NCBI GenBank assembly: GCA_947488435.1
Contig: CANKZG010000002.1
Span: forward strand, 186,001 to 250,000
Source of the DNA: an uncultured Flavobacteriaceae bacterium
Lineage (GTDB): Bacteria; Bacteroidota; Bacteroidia; Flavobacteriales; Flavobacteriaceae
Length of the DNA stretch: 64,000 nt
Reading direction: 5' to 3'
This document shows, in pieces, positions 45,940-54,220 of the stretch (the first letter of the stretch is position 1; every line of letters starts with the position of its first letter). The translations under genes and the position numbers were made by a program. The notes below the pieces were generated by a model. That model was given only the letters and a program-made list of their open reading frames with translations, was not told where the DNA came from and searched no databases.

Positions 45940-46485
45940 TTAAAATTTTATAAGTGTATAACCTTGATTTTGCAATTGTATCAGTGCTGTCATTGCGGAT
46001 AACGCTACCTGAACACCAGGGATATGTTCTGGTTTTGGTAATTTGCGAGATACTGCTGATTGACCACATAAGATGACTTCCACTTTAGCCTCGAGCAACG
46101 ATTTAATAAGTTCGGAATTGGGGTTGTTTCGCTGGTATCTATCGCTATAAGCTGCATCCGTAAGTATATCTTTAGAAGCTAAATTATGAACAACTAATGC
46201 CACCTGCATTTGCGCTTTGGGAATACCATTTTGCGCATGCATGTTTAGGAAACGGGCGGCAGTTTCAATACTTTTATTGCGCTTACTTGGATCATCTGGA
46301 GAATTCATGATGTCAAAAACAACTTTAAATGTAGTTGTAGTATCTGTCTTAAAATCAATAGAATCGACAACGAATACCGGACCGAATTCAGAAATTATAG
46401 GACCATTTTGTCGTGTTTGGGCCATTGTAATGCTGGAAGTAAGCAAGACCATAAAGCAGACTAAACATCCAAAACTTCTTTTCAT
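45940..46485 (-). CDS. Secreted DsrE-like protein
   Basis: The 181-residue protein has a signal peptide (about 1-23, ending TMAQ). The mature part resembles the DsrE/DsrF-like fold: FKVVFDIMNSPDDPSKRNKS, then MQVALVVHNLASKDILTDAA, then EAKVEVILCGQSAVSRK and PGVQVALSAMTALIQLQNQG. The single Cys in VILCGQS sits where sulfur-relay DsrE proteins carry their active cysteine. A periplasmic DsrE-like protein has no established function. It is 11 bp upstream of the amidohydrolase. Confidence 0.75.
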   Translation of the reverse strand: MKRSFGCLVCFMVLLTSSITMAQTRQNGPIISEFGPVFVVDSIDFKTDTTTTFKVVFDIMNSPDDPSKRNKSIETAARFLNMHAQNGIPKAQMQVALVVHNLASKDILTDAAYSDRYQRNNPNSELIKSLLEAKVEVILCGQSAVSRKLPKPEHIPGVQVALSAMTALIQLQNQGYTLIKF

Positions 46486-46623
46486 AGCATCTCTTTAATT
46501 CTTTAAATATATTTAATTTGAAAAGAAATCCCATTCATTGTTCATAATTATTAAAATGAGTCGTCTGTATTAGCTGCATTTATGGCTAAATTTATACGCT
46601 AATTAAAAAGCACAGCTAAGGAA

Positions 46624-48945
46624 TTGAATCAGTATTTAGAGGAACTTAATGAAGCACAAAGAGCTCCGGTGTTGCATAAAGATGGAGCACTTATGGTAAT
46701 TGCCGGTGCGGGTTCTGGAAAAACAAGAGTACTTACCTATCGTATTGCCTATCTCATGGATCAAGGGGTAGACCCCTTTCATATTTTGGCGCTAACCTTT
46801 ACCAATAAGGCGGCCAGAGAAATGAAGAAGAGAATTGCCAGTATTGTAGGTAGTTCGGAATCTAAGAACTTATGGATGGGAACTTTCCATTCTATTTTTG
46901 CCAAATTGCTGCGTTTTGAAGCCGATAAACTGGGCTACCCAAGTAATTTTACGATTTACGATACGCAAGATTCCCAACGTTTAATTGCATCGATTATTAA
47001 GGAAATGGGATTAGATAAAGATATCTATAAGTACAAACAGATTCAAAATAGAATATCCTCCTATAAAAACAGCCTGATTACCGTAAAGGCTTATCTAAAT
47101 AATCCAGAATTGGTAGAAGCGGATGCGATGGCCAAACGCCCCCGAATGGGAGAAATTTACCAAAACTATGTAGATCGTTGTTTTAAAGCCGGTGCAATGG
47201 ATTTTGATGATCTACTGCTAAAAACCAATGAACTACTGACACGGTTTCCAGAAGTATTAATGAAGTATCAGAATCGATTTCGATATATTCTGGTGGATGA
47301 GTATCAAGATACCAATCACTCGCAATATCTTATAGTTAAAGCCTTATCAGACCGTTATCAAAATATTTGCGTAGTTGGGGATGATGCTCAGAGTATTTAT
47401 TCCTTTAGAGGAGCGAATATTAGTAATATCCTTAATTTTCAACGGGATTATGAAAATGTAGGGGTATATCGTTTAGAACAAAACTATCGTTCCACCAAGA
47501 ATATTGTAAATGCTGCAAATTCTGTAATTGCTAAAAATAAAAATCAATTAGAGAAAGTTGTTTGGACCTCCAATGATGAAGGCCCTAAAATAATTATCCA
47601 TCGCAGTGTTACTGACGCAGAAGAAGGACGTTATGTAGCGGGTTCGATTTTCGAGAATAAAATGCAAAATCAACGAATGAATGGAGATTTTGCAGTACTA
47701 TATCGTACCAACTCCCAATCTCGATCTATTGAAGATGCATTGCGAAAAAGAGATATTCCGTATCGCATTTATGGAGGACTCTCATTTTATCAGCGTAAAG
47801 AGATTAAAGATGTTTTAGCTTATTTACGTTTGGTACTTAATTTTAAGGACGAAGAAGCACTTAAGCGAGTCATCAATTTTCCAACACGTGGAATTGGGCA
47901 GACCACAGTAGATCGACTTTCGGTAGCAGCAAATCATTACAACCGATCTATTTTTGAGGTGATGGAGAATTTGGATAAGATTGATTTAAAAATTAATTCT
48001 GGTACCAAACGAAAACTGGATGATTTTGTAACGATGATCAAGAGTTTTCAAATTACCAATCAGACTGCAGATGCTTTTACGCTTGCTGAGCACGTAGCAA
48101 AAAAGACAGGAATTCTATTAGAATTTAAAAAAGATGGCACCCCCGAAGGTATTGCTCGCATGGAGAATATTGAGGAGCTGCTTAACGGGATTAAAGATTT
48201 TGTAGAAGGGCAAAAAGAACTTGCGGATGCTAAAGGAGATTTGGCCGAATTTATGGAAGATGTTGCCTTAGCTACCGATATGGATAAGGAAATTGGAGAT
48301 GATGATCGGGTGGCCCTAATGACGATTCACCTGGCAAAAGGATTGGAATTTCCTCATGTATATATCGTTGGAATGGAAGAGGATCTTTTTCCTTCAGCTA
48401 TGAGTATGAATACGCGCAGCGAATTGGAAGAAGAGCGAAGGTTGTTTTATGTAGCAATAACGCGAGCGGAGCAACAGGCATACCTAACGTATACGCAAAA
48501 CAGATACCGTTGGGGAAAACTTATTGATGCTGAACCTAGTCGATTTTTAGAGGAAATCGATGAACAATATGTAGAAAACCTAACCCCAATTGATACCTAT
48601 CGATTTAAACCACTTATCGACACGGATATTTTTGGAGAAGTCGATAAAAGTAGACTCCGACAGCAAAAACCAGTTGCAGGAACTCCTCCAAAAACTATCG
48701 GACCTAATGAAAAACAGTTACGTCGCCTGCGAAAATTAAAACCCGAATTATCAAAACCTATCGGAAACACCAAAACGATTGATGAGAACTTAATTGAAGG
48801 AACTCTAGTAAATCACACCCGATTTGGACGGGGTAAAATACTTAAAATCGAAGGAATTGGAAATGATAAAAAAGCAGAAATTCAGTTCGATAAGGGAGAC
48901 GTTAAAAAACTACTCCTTCGCTTCGCTAAACTGGAGATTCTGTAA
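46624..48945 (+). CDS. uvrD: UvrD/PcrA-type ATP-dependent DNA helicase
   Basis: This 773-residue superfamily-1A helicase acts in nucleotide-excision and mismatch repair. The start is a TTG: it gives MNQYLEELNEAQRAPV, the expected UvrD N-terminus, and the next in-frame ATG falls in the ATP site. Motif I is AGAGSGKTRVLTYRIAYLM, motif II is ILVDEYQDTNHSQY, motif III is VVGDDAQSIYSFRGA, motif IV includes RLEQNYRST, and motif VI is LFYVAITRAEQQAYLTYTQN. The last 60 residues are the tudor-like domain (GTLVNHTRFGRGKILKIEG) that binds RNA polymerase in PcrA/UvrD. The gene ends 50 bp before the YciO-type gene. Confidence 0.95.
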   Translation: MNQYLEELNEAQRAPVLHKDGALMVIAGAGSGKTRVLTYRIAYLMDQGVDPFHILALTFTNKAAREMKKRIASIVGSSESKNLWMGTFHSIFAKLLRFEADKLGYPSNFTIYDTQDSQRLIASIIKEMGLDKDIYKYKQIQNRISSYKNSLITVKAYLNNPELVEADAMAKRPRMGEIYQNYVDRCFKAGAMDFDDLLLKTNELLTRFPEVLMKYQNRFRYILVDEYQDTNHSQYLIVKALSDRYQNICVVGDDAQSIYSFRGANISNILNFQRDYENVGVYRLEQNYRSTKNIVNAANSVIAKNKNQLEKVVWTSNDEGPKIIIHRSVTDAEEGRYVAGSIFENKMQNQRMNGDFAVLYRTNSQSRSIEDALRKRDIPYRIYGGLSFYQRKEIKDVLAYLRLVLNFKDEEALKRVINFPTRGIGQTTVDRLSVAANHYNRSIFEVMENLDKIDLKINSGTKRKLDDFVTMIKSFQITNQTADAFTLAEHVAKKTGILLEFKKDGTPEGIARMENIEELLNGIKDFVEGQKELADAKGDLAEFMEDVALATDMDKEIGDDDRVALMTIHLAKGLEFPHVYIVGMEEDLFPSAMSMNTRSELEEERRLFYVAITRAEQQAYLTYTQNRYRWGKLIDAEPSRFLEEIDEQYVENLTPIDTYRFKPLIDTDIFGEVDKSRLRQQKPVAGTPPKTIGPNEKQLRRLRKLKPELSKPIGNTKTIDENLIEGTLVNHTRFGRGKILKIEGIGNDKKAEIQFDKGDVKKLLLRFAKLEIL

Positions 48946-48958
48946 CTTTCCTGCACTT

Positions 48959-48991
48959 TTGTCGCCTAATATAGAAAACGGTGTAAATTTG
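48959..48991 (+). promoter_or_regulatory. Promoter TTG-N22-TAAATTTG, possibly giving a leaderless mRNA
   Basis: TTG at 48959-48961 and TAAATTTG at 48984-48991 fit the Bacteroidota consensus, with 22 nt between. The -7 box ends only 4 nt before the ATG at 48996, so transcription should start at or within a few bases of the A of the start codon. Confidence 0.6.
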
Positions 48992-48995
48992 AGCC

Positions 48996-49616
48996 ATGGC
49001 GGAGTTCATTAAAATTTATGAAGAGAATCCTAATCCTAAGGAAATCAGTAGGGTAGTGGCTTCGCTTAAAAAGGGAGGCGTTATTATTTACCCTACCGAT
49101 ACCGTATATGGAATGGGCTGTGATATTACCAATACTAGAGCATTGGAGCGTATTGCGAGAATTAAAGAGGTGAAACTTGATAAAACCAACTGGTCATTCA
49201 TATGTGAGAGTTTAAGTAACCTTTCTGATTATGTACGACAAATAGATACTTCAACTTTTAAAATTTTAAAAAGAGCCTTACCAGGGCCATATACCTTTAT
49301 CTTACCGGGAAATAATAATCTACCTAAGGTATTTAAAAAGAAAAAAACGGTTGGTATTCGTATTCCCGATAATACAATAGCTCAAGCTTTAGTGGCTGAA
49401 CTTGGAAACCCAATTGTATCTACTTCAATTCGTGATGAAGATGAATTGTTGGAATATACAACAGATCCCGAGCTTATTTATGAAAAATGGGAGAAGTTAG
49501 TAGATATCGTAATTGATGGTGGGTATGGTGACAATGTCGCTTCTACTGTGATCGATATTTCTAATGGAGATCCTGTAGTTTTGAGGGAGGGGAAGGGAAG
49601 TTTGGGTATTCTTTAG
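48996..49616 (+). CDS. Sua5/YciO/YrdC-family protein (YciO type)
   Basis: The 206-residue protein belongs to the family that makes threonylcarbamoyl-AMP for tRNA t6A. The nucleotide-binding fold has GGVIIYPTDTVYGMGCDITN, then a basic region KEVKLDKTNWSFICESLSNL and ALPGPYTFILPGNNNLPKVF. The C-terminal half (IRIPDNTIAQALVAELGNPI, then VIDISNGDPVVLREGKGS) resembles E. coli YciO more than TsaC. YciO-type proteins share the fold but their main role is less clear, so t6A synthesis is likely, not certain. A promoter with its -7 box 4 bp before the ATG suggests a leaderless transcript. Confidence 0.85.
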   Translation: MAEFIKIYEENPNPKEISRVVASLKKGGVIIYPTDTVYGMGCDITNTRALERIARIKEVKLDKTNWSFICESLSNLSDYVRQIDTSTFKILKRALPGPYTFILPGNNNLPKVFKKKKTVGIRIPDNTIAQALVAELGNPIVSTSIRDEDELLEYTTDPELIYEKWEKLVDIVIDGGYGDNVASTVIDISNGDPVVLREGKGSLGIL

Positions 49617-49634
49617 ATAAATCAATGCGTGAAA

Positions 49635-49692
49635 GTTTAACTAGTAAAACATTGAAAACTAGAATAAGCAAACAACATTTTACTAGTTAAGC
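49635..49692. terminator. Bidirectional hairpin between converging genes
   Basis: TTAACTAGTAAAA (49637-49649) and TTTTACTAGTTAA (49678-49690) are perfect 13-bp complements. Three further pairs (TTG 49652-49654 with CAA 49673-49675) extend the stem inward past a 2x2 internal loop. It lies between the ends of the YciO-type gene and the peptide gene, so it probably ends transcription from both sides, though there is no T-run. Confidence 0.55.
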
Positions 49693-49703
49693 ATTTAATT
49701 ATC

Positions 49704-49913
49704 TTATCCGTAAATACAAAGTAAATAGCAGGTGTTAACATTTAAGTTGCAACCCAAAAGCTCTCCATTACAGTAACAGGGCACTCCACTGCAACCGCCG
49801 CCGCCGCCATCTATGACGTCTATTCCAAATCCACCAACGATATTTTTCATATCTTCTTTTGGTAAAACTGCCTTTGTACTTAATTTGAGGTTTTTTAAAG
49901 TTAATTTTTTCAT
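49704..49913 (-). CDS. Double-glycine-leader, Cys-rich peptide precursor (bacteriocin/RiPP-like)
   Basis: I start this gene at the ATG at 49913, giving a 69-residue precursor; an earlier in-frame ATG at 49955 would add 14 residues. The leader is 28 residues and ends KEDMKNIVGG. Counting back from the cleavage site, it has Leu at -12, Asp -8, Met -7, Ile -4 and Gly-Gly at -2/-1, the pattern recognised by C39-peptidase ABC exporters. The 41-residue core has five glycines in a row and six cysteines at core positions 13, 18, 20, 27, 34 and 38. No exporter, radical SAM, cyclase or immunity gene is adjacent, so it is an orphan here. A toxin or signal role is inferred. Confidence 0.72.
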   Translation of the reverse strand: MKKLTLKNLKLSTKAVLPKEDMKNIVGGFGIDVIDGGGGGCSGVPCYCNGELLGCNLNVNTCYLLCIYG

Positions 49914-50135
49914 GACTTTTTTTAAATTAAAAGGACCATGGTCTATTGAAGACACCCATGATTTATGTCTATTAAATACAAACTACATGATAGAGTTTAT
50001 ATTACACATAAATGTAGGAATAATACTTCAAATACAACAAATAATTAACATTTTAAATATAGAATAGATTTGGATAAATAGTATTCGTAATAATAAAAGG
50101 GACTATTATCCATTATCAATACGAGTTTATACTAT

Positions 50136-50171
50136 AAAAAAAGGCCATTCTATTTAGAATGGCCTTTTTTT
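50136..50171. terminator. Strong bidirectional terminator downstream of the OmpA lipoprotein gene
   Basis: Seven A residues and GGCCATTCTA (50143-50152) pair with TAGAATGGCC (50155-50164) and seven T residues across a 2-nt spacer. It is 17 bp past the OmpA lipoprotein stop on the minus strand and works equally well in both directions by sequence. Confidence 0.85.
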
Positions 50172-50188
50172 ATAATTACTTTGTTTTC

Positions 50189-51040
50189 TTAGTTCGCTAT
50201 AGCAGGATCTTTCATTCCTTCTTCAATCATCTCATAGAACTGATCGATTTTTGGAAGCACCACGATGCGGGTTCTTCTATTTTTTGACTTATCGGTTGTA
50301 GATACTGGAATAAATTCGGCTCTACCAGCTGCAGTCATACGCTTAGGATCTACACCATAATCTTTTTGCAGGATACGTACGATAGAAGTTGCACGTTTAG
50401 CACTTAAATCCCAGTTATCTTGTAATACACCACTTCTATACGGAACATCATCCGTATGCCCTTCTACCATAAAATCAAAATCAGGCTTATTATTTACCAC
50501 CTTAGCTACTTTTCCAAGTACTTCTTTGGCTTTGCTTGTTACTGTATAACTACCACTACTAAATAATAACTTATCAGAAATAGAAACGAAAACTACTCCT
50601 TTTTCCACATTAATTTCTATATCCTCATCGTCTAAGTTTCCTAAAACTCCTTTCAAACTCTGTACTAAAGATAGGTTTACAGAGTCTCTTCGTGTAATTG
50701 CATCATTTAACTTTCGAATGGTTAGATCTTTTTCTCGAATGCTTTCTAAAGATTTCTCTAAGTTTTGAGCACCTTTAGCACTTAAGTCAGTCAAGTTACC
50801 CATATTATCAATCAATACCTGATTGTTAGCTTTTAGGAATGTATTTTGATCTGCAAGCGTTTGTAAACGAGCTTCAGCAGTAGCCTTTTCTTCAAGACAA
50901 CTATTTAATTTTACCGTTGCTGAATTTAATAAATCTTGGGCTTCTTTATGTTTAGCCTCTAATTCGGCATACTTTTTCTGGGGAACGCAGGACGATAACA
51001 ATACAGTAATCCCTACACAAGCTAAAATGATTTTTTTCAT
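50189..51040 (-). CDS. OmpA/MotB-type peptidoglycan-binding lipoprotein
   Basis: The 283-residue protein has a lipoprotein signal (MKKIILACVGITVLLSSC). Residues about 22-125 form a coiled coil (KKYAELEAKHKEAQDLLNSA and onward). The C-terminal OmpA domain has VEKGVVFVSISDKLLFSSGS, DFMVEGHTDDVPYRSG, NWDLSAKRATSIVRIL and GRAEFIPV. This matches the widespread OmpA/MotB lipoproteins that tie the outer membrane to peptidoglycan. A TAATTTTG box at 51074-51081 on the minus strand fits the -7 consensus, but its TTG is 25 nt away, beyond the usual spacing. A strong hairpin terminator follows the gene. Confidence 0.93.
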   Translation of the reverse strand: MKKIILACVGITVLLSSCVPQKKYAELEAKHKEAQDLLNSATVKLNSCLEEKATAEARLQTLADQNTFLKANNQVLIDNMGNLTDLSAKGAQNLEKSLESIREKDLTIRKLNDAITRRDSVNLSLVQSLKGVLGNLDDEDIEINVEKGVVFVSISDKLLFSSGSYTVTSKAKEVLGKVAKVVNNKPDFDFMVEGHTDDVPYRSGVLQDNWDLSAKRATSIVRILQKDYGVDPKRMTAAGRAEFIPVSTTDKSKNRRTRIVVLPKIDQFYEMIEEGMKDPAIAN

Positions 51041-51114
51041 GATATTGTAATAAAGTTATTTATTTATGGTTTTCAAAATTATATAAAAAGCCAACTTCCT
51101 ATTGGACAAGTTAG

Positions 51115-52119
51115 TTAATCTTTTACTAAAATGTTAAATTTCTTTACTTGATGTACGAAATGAGACCATACTATGGATTTTGTAGTATAATATTTTAATA
51201 AAAAATTGGCTTTTTCTCGTTTTTTAAACATCCGCCTAAAATTTCTATAGAAGCTGAAATGCGCCCTTATAATAGCAAAACAGTGCTTAAATTTAAGCTG
51301 CATTATAAAACGTATTCCAGCAACGGCATCTAGGACAAGCCGAAATAAAATAATACTAAAAGCTTTTCTTCTCGGAAGATTTTTGGTAATGGAATACAAC
51401 GAATTTCTAAAATTTAAATACGTTTTTTTTGGATTCATATTACTAAGGGTAGATCCTCCTAAATGAAATACATGTGAAGCGCCAATGTAATAAACTTTAT
51501 GACCGTTGTTTTGCGCACGCCAGCAAAAATCAACTTCTTCTTGATGTGCAAAATAGTCTTCATCAAATCCACCTAATCCTCTAAAAATAGTACTTCGAAC
51601 AAACAAACATGCTCCTGTGGCCCAGAAAATTTCATGCATATCATTGTATTGCCCTTTATCTTCTTCAAGAGCCTGAAAAATCCGCCCTCTACAGAACGGA
51701 TAACCCAACTTATCAATAAAACCACCTGCCGCACCTGCATATTCAAAATAAGTACGTTGTTTAAGATCTAAAATTTTTGGTTGAGCAATTGCCATATCGG
51801 GATTGTCTTCGAAAGCCTTTTTAATAGGAACTAACCAATTTGGCGTTACCTCGATATCCGAATTCAACAAACAAAAGACGTCTGCATCAATATGTTTTAG
51901 GGCATCGTTATACCCTTTTGCGAACCCACCATTTTCTTTGTTCTTTATTATGATGACTTGAGGATAGTTCGCCTCCAAAAAAGCAACGGAATTATCCGAA
52001 GACGCGTTGTCTGCAACATAAATAGTACTCCCTTCCGAAAATTCAAGAACAAAGGGAAGGTAAGCCTTTAAAAGACTTTCGCCATTCCAGTTGAGGATAA
52101 CAATTGCTATTTTCGTCAT
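51115..52119 (-). CDS. Family 2 glycosyltransferase (rhamnosyltransferase-like)
   Basis: I start this at the ATG at 52119 (MTKIAIVILNWNGESLLKAY), giving 334 residues; a TTG nine bases upstream is also in frame. The GT-A fold has VADNASSDNSVAFLEANYP, the metal-binding DxD-like LLNSDIEVTP, and the acceptor-side GGFDEDYFAHQEEVDFCWRA. A basic C-terminal part (about 255-334) carries hydrophobic helices that may touch the membrane. It transfers a sugar to a cell-surface glycan or lipid by family analogy; donor and acceptor are unknown. It is a single gene, 74 bp upstream of the OmpA lipoprotein gene. Confidence 0.88.
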   Translation of the reverse strand: MTKIAIVILNWNGESLLKAYLPFVLEFSEGSTIYVADNASSDNSVAFLEANYPQVIIIKNKENGGFAKGYNDALKHIDADVFCLLNSDIEVTPNWLVPIKKAFEDNPDMAIAQPKILDLKQRTYFEYAGAAGGFIDKLGYPFCRGRIFQALEEDKGQYNDMHEIFWATGACLFVRSTIFRGLGGFDEDYFAHQEEVDFCWRAQNNGHKVYYIGASHVFHLGGSTLSNMNPKKTYLNFRNSLYSITKNLPRRKAFSIILFRLVLDAVAGIRFIMQLKFKHCFAIIRAHFSFYRNFRRMFKKREKANFLLKYYTTKSIVWSHFVHQVKKFNILVKD

Positions 52120-52207
52120 GGATGCCAATCAGACTTGTTTGTAATTTATTTGAATTAATGAAGTTTAAACTTTAGCATTTTAGTAGAAAAAGCTTGAAGG
52201 TCACAAA

Positions 52208-52654
52208 TTAACGGCTAAAATCAGGAATATTTGGTAAAAAGCTATACTTTTCTTTTTGGAAATCCATTTTACAATAGTAATGCTCAAGTCCATTAGTTAC
52301 CATCAAGTATTTGGACCGCAGTTGAAGGTTGTATCGGGCAATTTGATCAAAAACATGCTGATTAATGGTAACATTATAAGATTTACACTCTACTAAAAGG
52401 TTTAACGAACCATCAGGATGATAAATGGCAATATCGTAACGTCTTTTATTACCATTAATAGTTAACTGTTTTTCTACATTAATAAGGCTTTTTGGATACT
52501 TCTTATGAAAAATCAAATAATGAATCACATGTTGTCGCACCCATTCTTCAGGTTGTAGCAATATGAATTTTTTACGGATGATATCAAAAATCTGGATGCT
52601 ATTTTCGTTATTTTTGAATCGAAAATCGAAGGATGGGAAATTAAGCGCTTCCAT
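52208..52654 (-). CDS. HsdR_N-type nuclease-fold protein
   Basis: The 148-residue protein has the PD-(D/E)xK core seen in the N-terminus of type I restriction enzymes: NGNKRRYDIAIYHPDG supplies the acidic residue, and LLVECKSYNV the E-x-K pair, followed by a Gln-containing helix VFDQIARYNLQLRSKYLMVT. The N-terminal part includes EEWVRQHVIHYLI. It is not linked to hsdM or hsdS genes here, so it is a stand-alone protein common next to holA in Flavobacteriia. Its substrate is unknown. It is divergent from holA, with a 26-bp gap. Confidence 0.82.
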   Translation of the reverse strand: MEALNFPSFDFRFKNNENSIQIFDIIRKKFILLQPEEWVRQHVIHYLIFHKKYPKSLINVEKQLTINGNKRRYDIAIYHPDGSLNLLVECKSYNVTINQHVFDQIARYNLQLRSKYLMVTNGLEHYYCKMDFQKEKYSFLPNIPDFSR

Positions 52655-52680
52655 ATCACAAATTTGATGATTTTTTTTGA

Positions 52681-53682
52681 ATGGACGAAGTACGGCAATT
52701 AATAACAGAGATAAAGCAGGGAGAATTAAAACCTATTTACTTTCTGATGGGGGATGAACCGTATTATATTGACAAAATTTCACAATTTATAGCTGAAAAT
52801 GTATTAACGGAAGAAGAACGAGGATTTAATCAGATGACACTTTATGGAAAGGAGACTTCTGTAGATAGTATTGTAAGCAATGCGAAGCGTTATCCAATGA
52901 TGGCGGAAAAACAGGTTGTAGTAGTAAAAGAAGCGCAACATCTATCACGAACTATTGAAAACTTAGCGCCATATGCGGAGCAACCACAACCCTCTACAGT
53001 TCTTGTAATTTGCTACAAATATGGCAAACTTGATAAGCGTAAAAAACTATACAAACTTGTTCGCAAAACCGGAGTGCTGTTTGAAAGCAAGAAGCTTTAC
53101 GAAAATCAGGTTGCCGATTGGATTAGGAAAATACTTAAAGGAAAAGGATACACCATAGGTCCAAAAGCTGCACAAATACTGGTAGAATGTCTTGGAACAG
53201 ATCTGAGTAAGATTAGTAATGAATTGGAAAAACTCCTGCTTATTGTTCCGAGTGGAAAGGAAATTACGCCAGAGCTTATCGAAGAAAATATTGGTATAAG
53301 TAAAGATTACAACAATTTTGAACTCAAAAAAGCATTGGGAGAGCGAAACATACCCAAGGCGAGTCGTATTTTAAATTATTTTGCCCAAAACCCAAAAGAA
53401 AACCCTTTTGTAGTAACAATTTCACTTTTACATACCTTCTTTACGCAGCTACTAAATTATCACGGCTTACAGGATCATTCTCCCAAAAATGTCGCTCAAA
53501 AATTGGGAGTAAGTCCATATTTTGTAGATGAATATCGGGTAGCAGCAAAAAATTACCCAATGAAAAAGGTAAGTCAGGTAATAACGCAGTTAAGAGTACT
53601 TGATCTTAAGGGAAAGGGAGTAGGGGCCACTCAAATTTCTCAAATGGATCTACTAAAAGAACTACTGGTAAAATTAATTTAA
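52681..53682 (+). CDS. holA: DNA polymerase III subunit delta
   Basis: The delta subunit opens the sliding clamp within the clamp loader. The 333 residues fit the family. The N-terminal domain has GELKPIYFLMGDEPYYIDKI and QMTLYGKETSVDSIVSNAKR, then VLVICYKYGKLDKRKKLYKL. The middle has AAQILVECLGTDLSKISNEL and the C-terminal collar ends in DLKGKGVGATQISQMDLLKE. The stop is separated from the converging DoxX gene by one base. Secure at family level. Confidence 0.93.
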   Translation: MDEVRQLITEIKQGELKPIYFLMGDEPYYIDKISQFIAENVLTEEERGFNQMTLYGKETSVDSIVSNAKRYPMMAEKQVVVVKEAQHLSRTIENLAPYAEQPQPSTVLVICYKYGKLDKRKKLYKLVRKTGVLFESKKLYENQVADWIRKILKGKGYTIGPKAAQILVECLGTDLSKISNELEKLLLIVPSGKEITPELIEENIGISKDYNNFELKKALGERNIPKASRILNYFAQNPKENPFVVTISLLHTFFTQLLNYHGLQDHSPKNVAQKLGVSPYFVDEYRVAAKNYPMKKVSQVITQLRVLDLKGKGVGATQISQMDLLKELLVKLI

Positions 53683-53683
53683 T

Positions 53684-54058
53684 TTACTTCCGGTCTAAGC
53701 TATATTTACCTGGTCCAACAAATAAGATTCCAATAAACCAAAACAAATAGACCAGCGCTTTTTCTTTTACATCAAAAGGATCAGCACCATGCACTATAAC
53801 CGCAGCAACTGCCATGGTAATAATTAGAGGAATTGTAGACCATCTAGTTTTATAACCAATTATGATTAGAATTGGACAAACAAATTCTGCTATTACGGCA
53901 AGAAAAAGCGAGGGGGTTTCTCCAATGCCAATAGGATCTGCAAAACTAAAGTCTCCGCCAATAAGTTTCTGAAATTTTGGAATGCCATGAAATAGCATTA
54001 GAGCCGAAGGGGCTATCCGAAGTATAGCTAGACCTAAATCATTATTTAATCGTTTCAT
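53684..54058 (-). CDS. DoxX-family membrane protein
   Basis: The 124-residue protein has four predicted transmembrane helices and the family pattern: LAILRIAPSALMLFHGIPKF at the start, then PSLFLAVIAEFVCPILIIIG and TRWSTIPLIITMAVAAVIVH, ending in YLFWFIGILFVGPGKYSLDR. DoxX/SURF4-like proteins are inner-membrane proteins linked with redox or detoxification in some bacteria, without a defined activity. It is convergent with holA and has 162 bp upstream. Confidence 0.88.
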   Translation of the reverse strand: MKRLNNDLGLAILRIAPSALMLFHGIPKFQKLIGGDFSFADPIGIGETPSLFLAVIAEFVCPILIIIGYKTRWSTIPLIITMAVAAVIVHGADPFDVKEKALVYLFWFIGILFVGPGKYSLDRK

Positions 54059-54220
54059 TAAGGAGGGGGATTTTTAAGTTCCCTAAAATTAGAAATTTAT
54101 TTTTTAATGATGGTTCAAAACTTTTTAAGATTTAACAAAGGTGTAACTTTCTGTTGATTAGACTGTTATAATATATTTAAAAGAATATGCACTTTTTAAG
54201 ATAACATTTAAACACGAATA

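Noticed and set aside
45929-46069. Longer N-terminus for the M20 amidohydrolase
   Set aside because: The extra 47 residues overlap the DsrE-like gene and precede an ideal signal peptide.
52208-52654. Remnant of a type I restriction system
   Set aside because: No helicase domain or hsdM/hsdS remains are near; stand-alone proteins of this kind are normal next to holA in this group.
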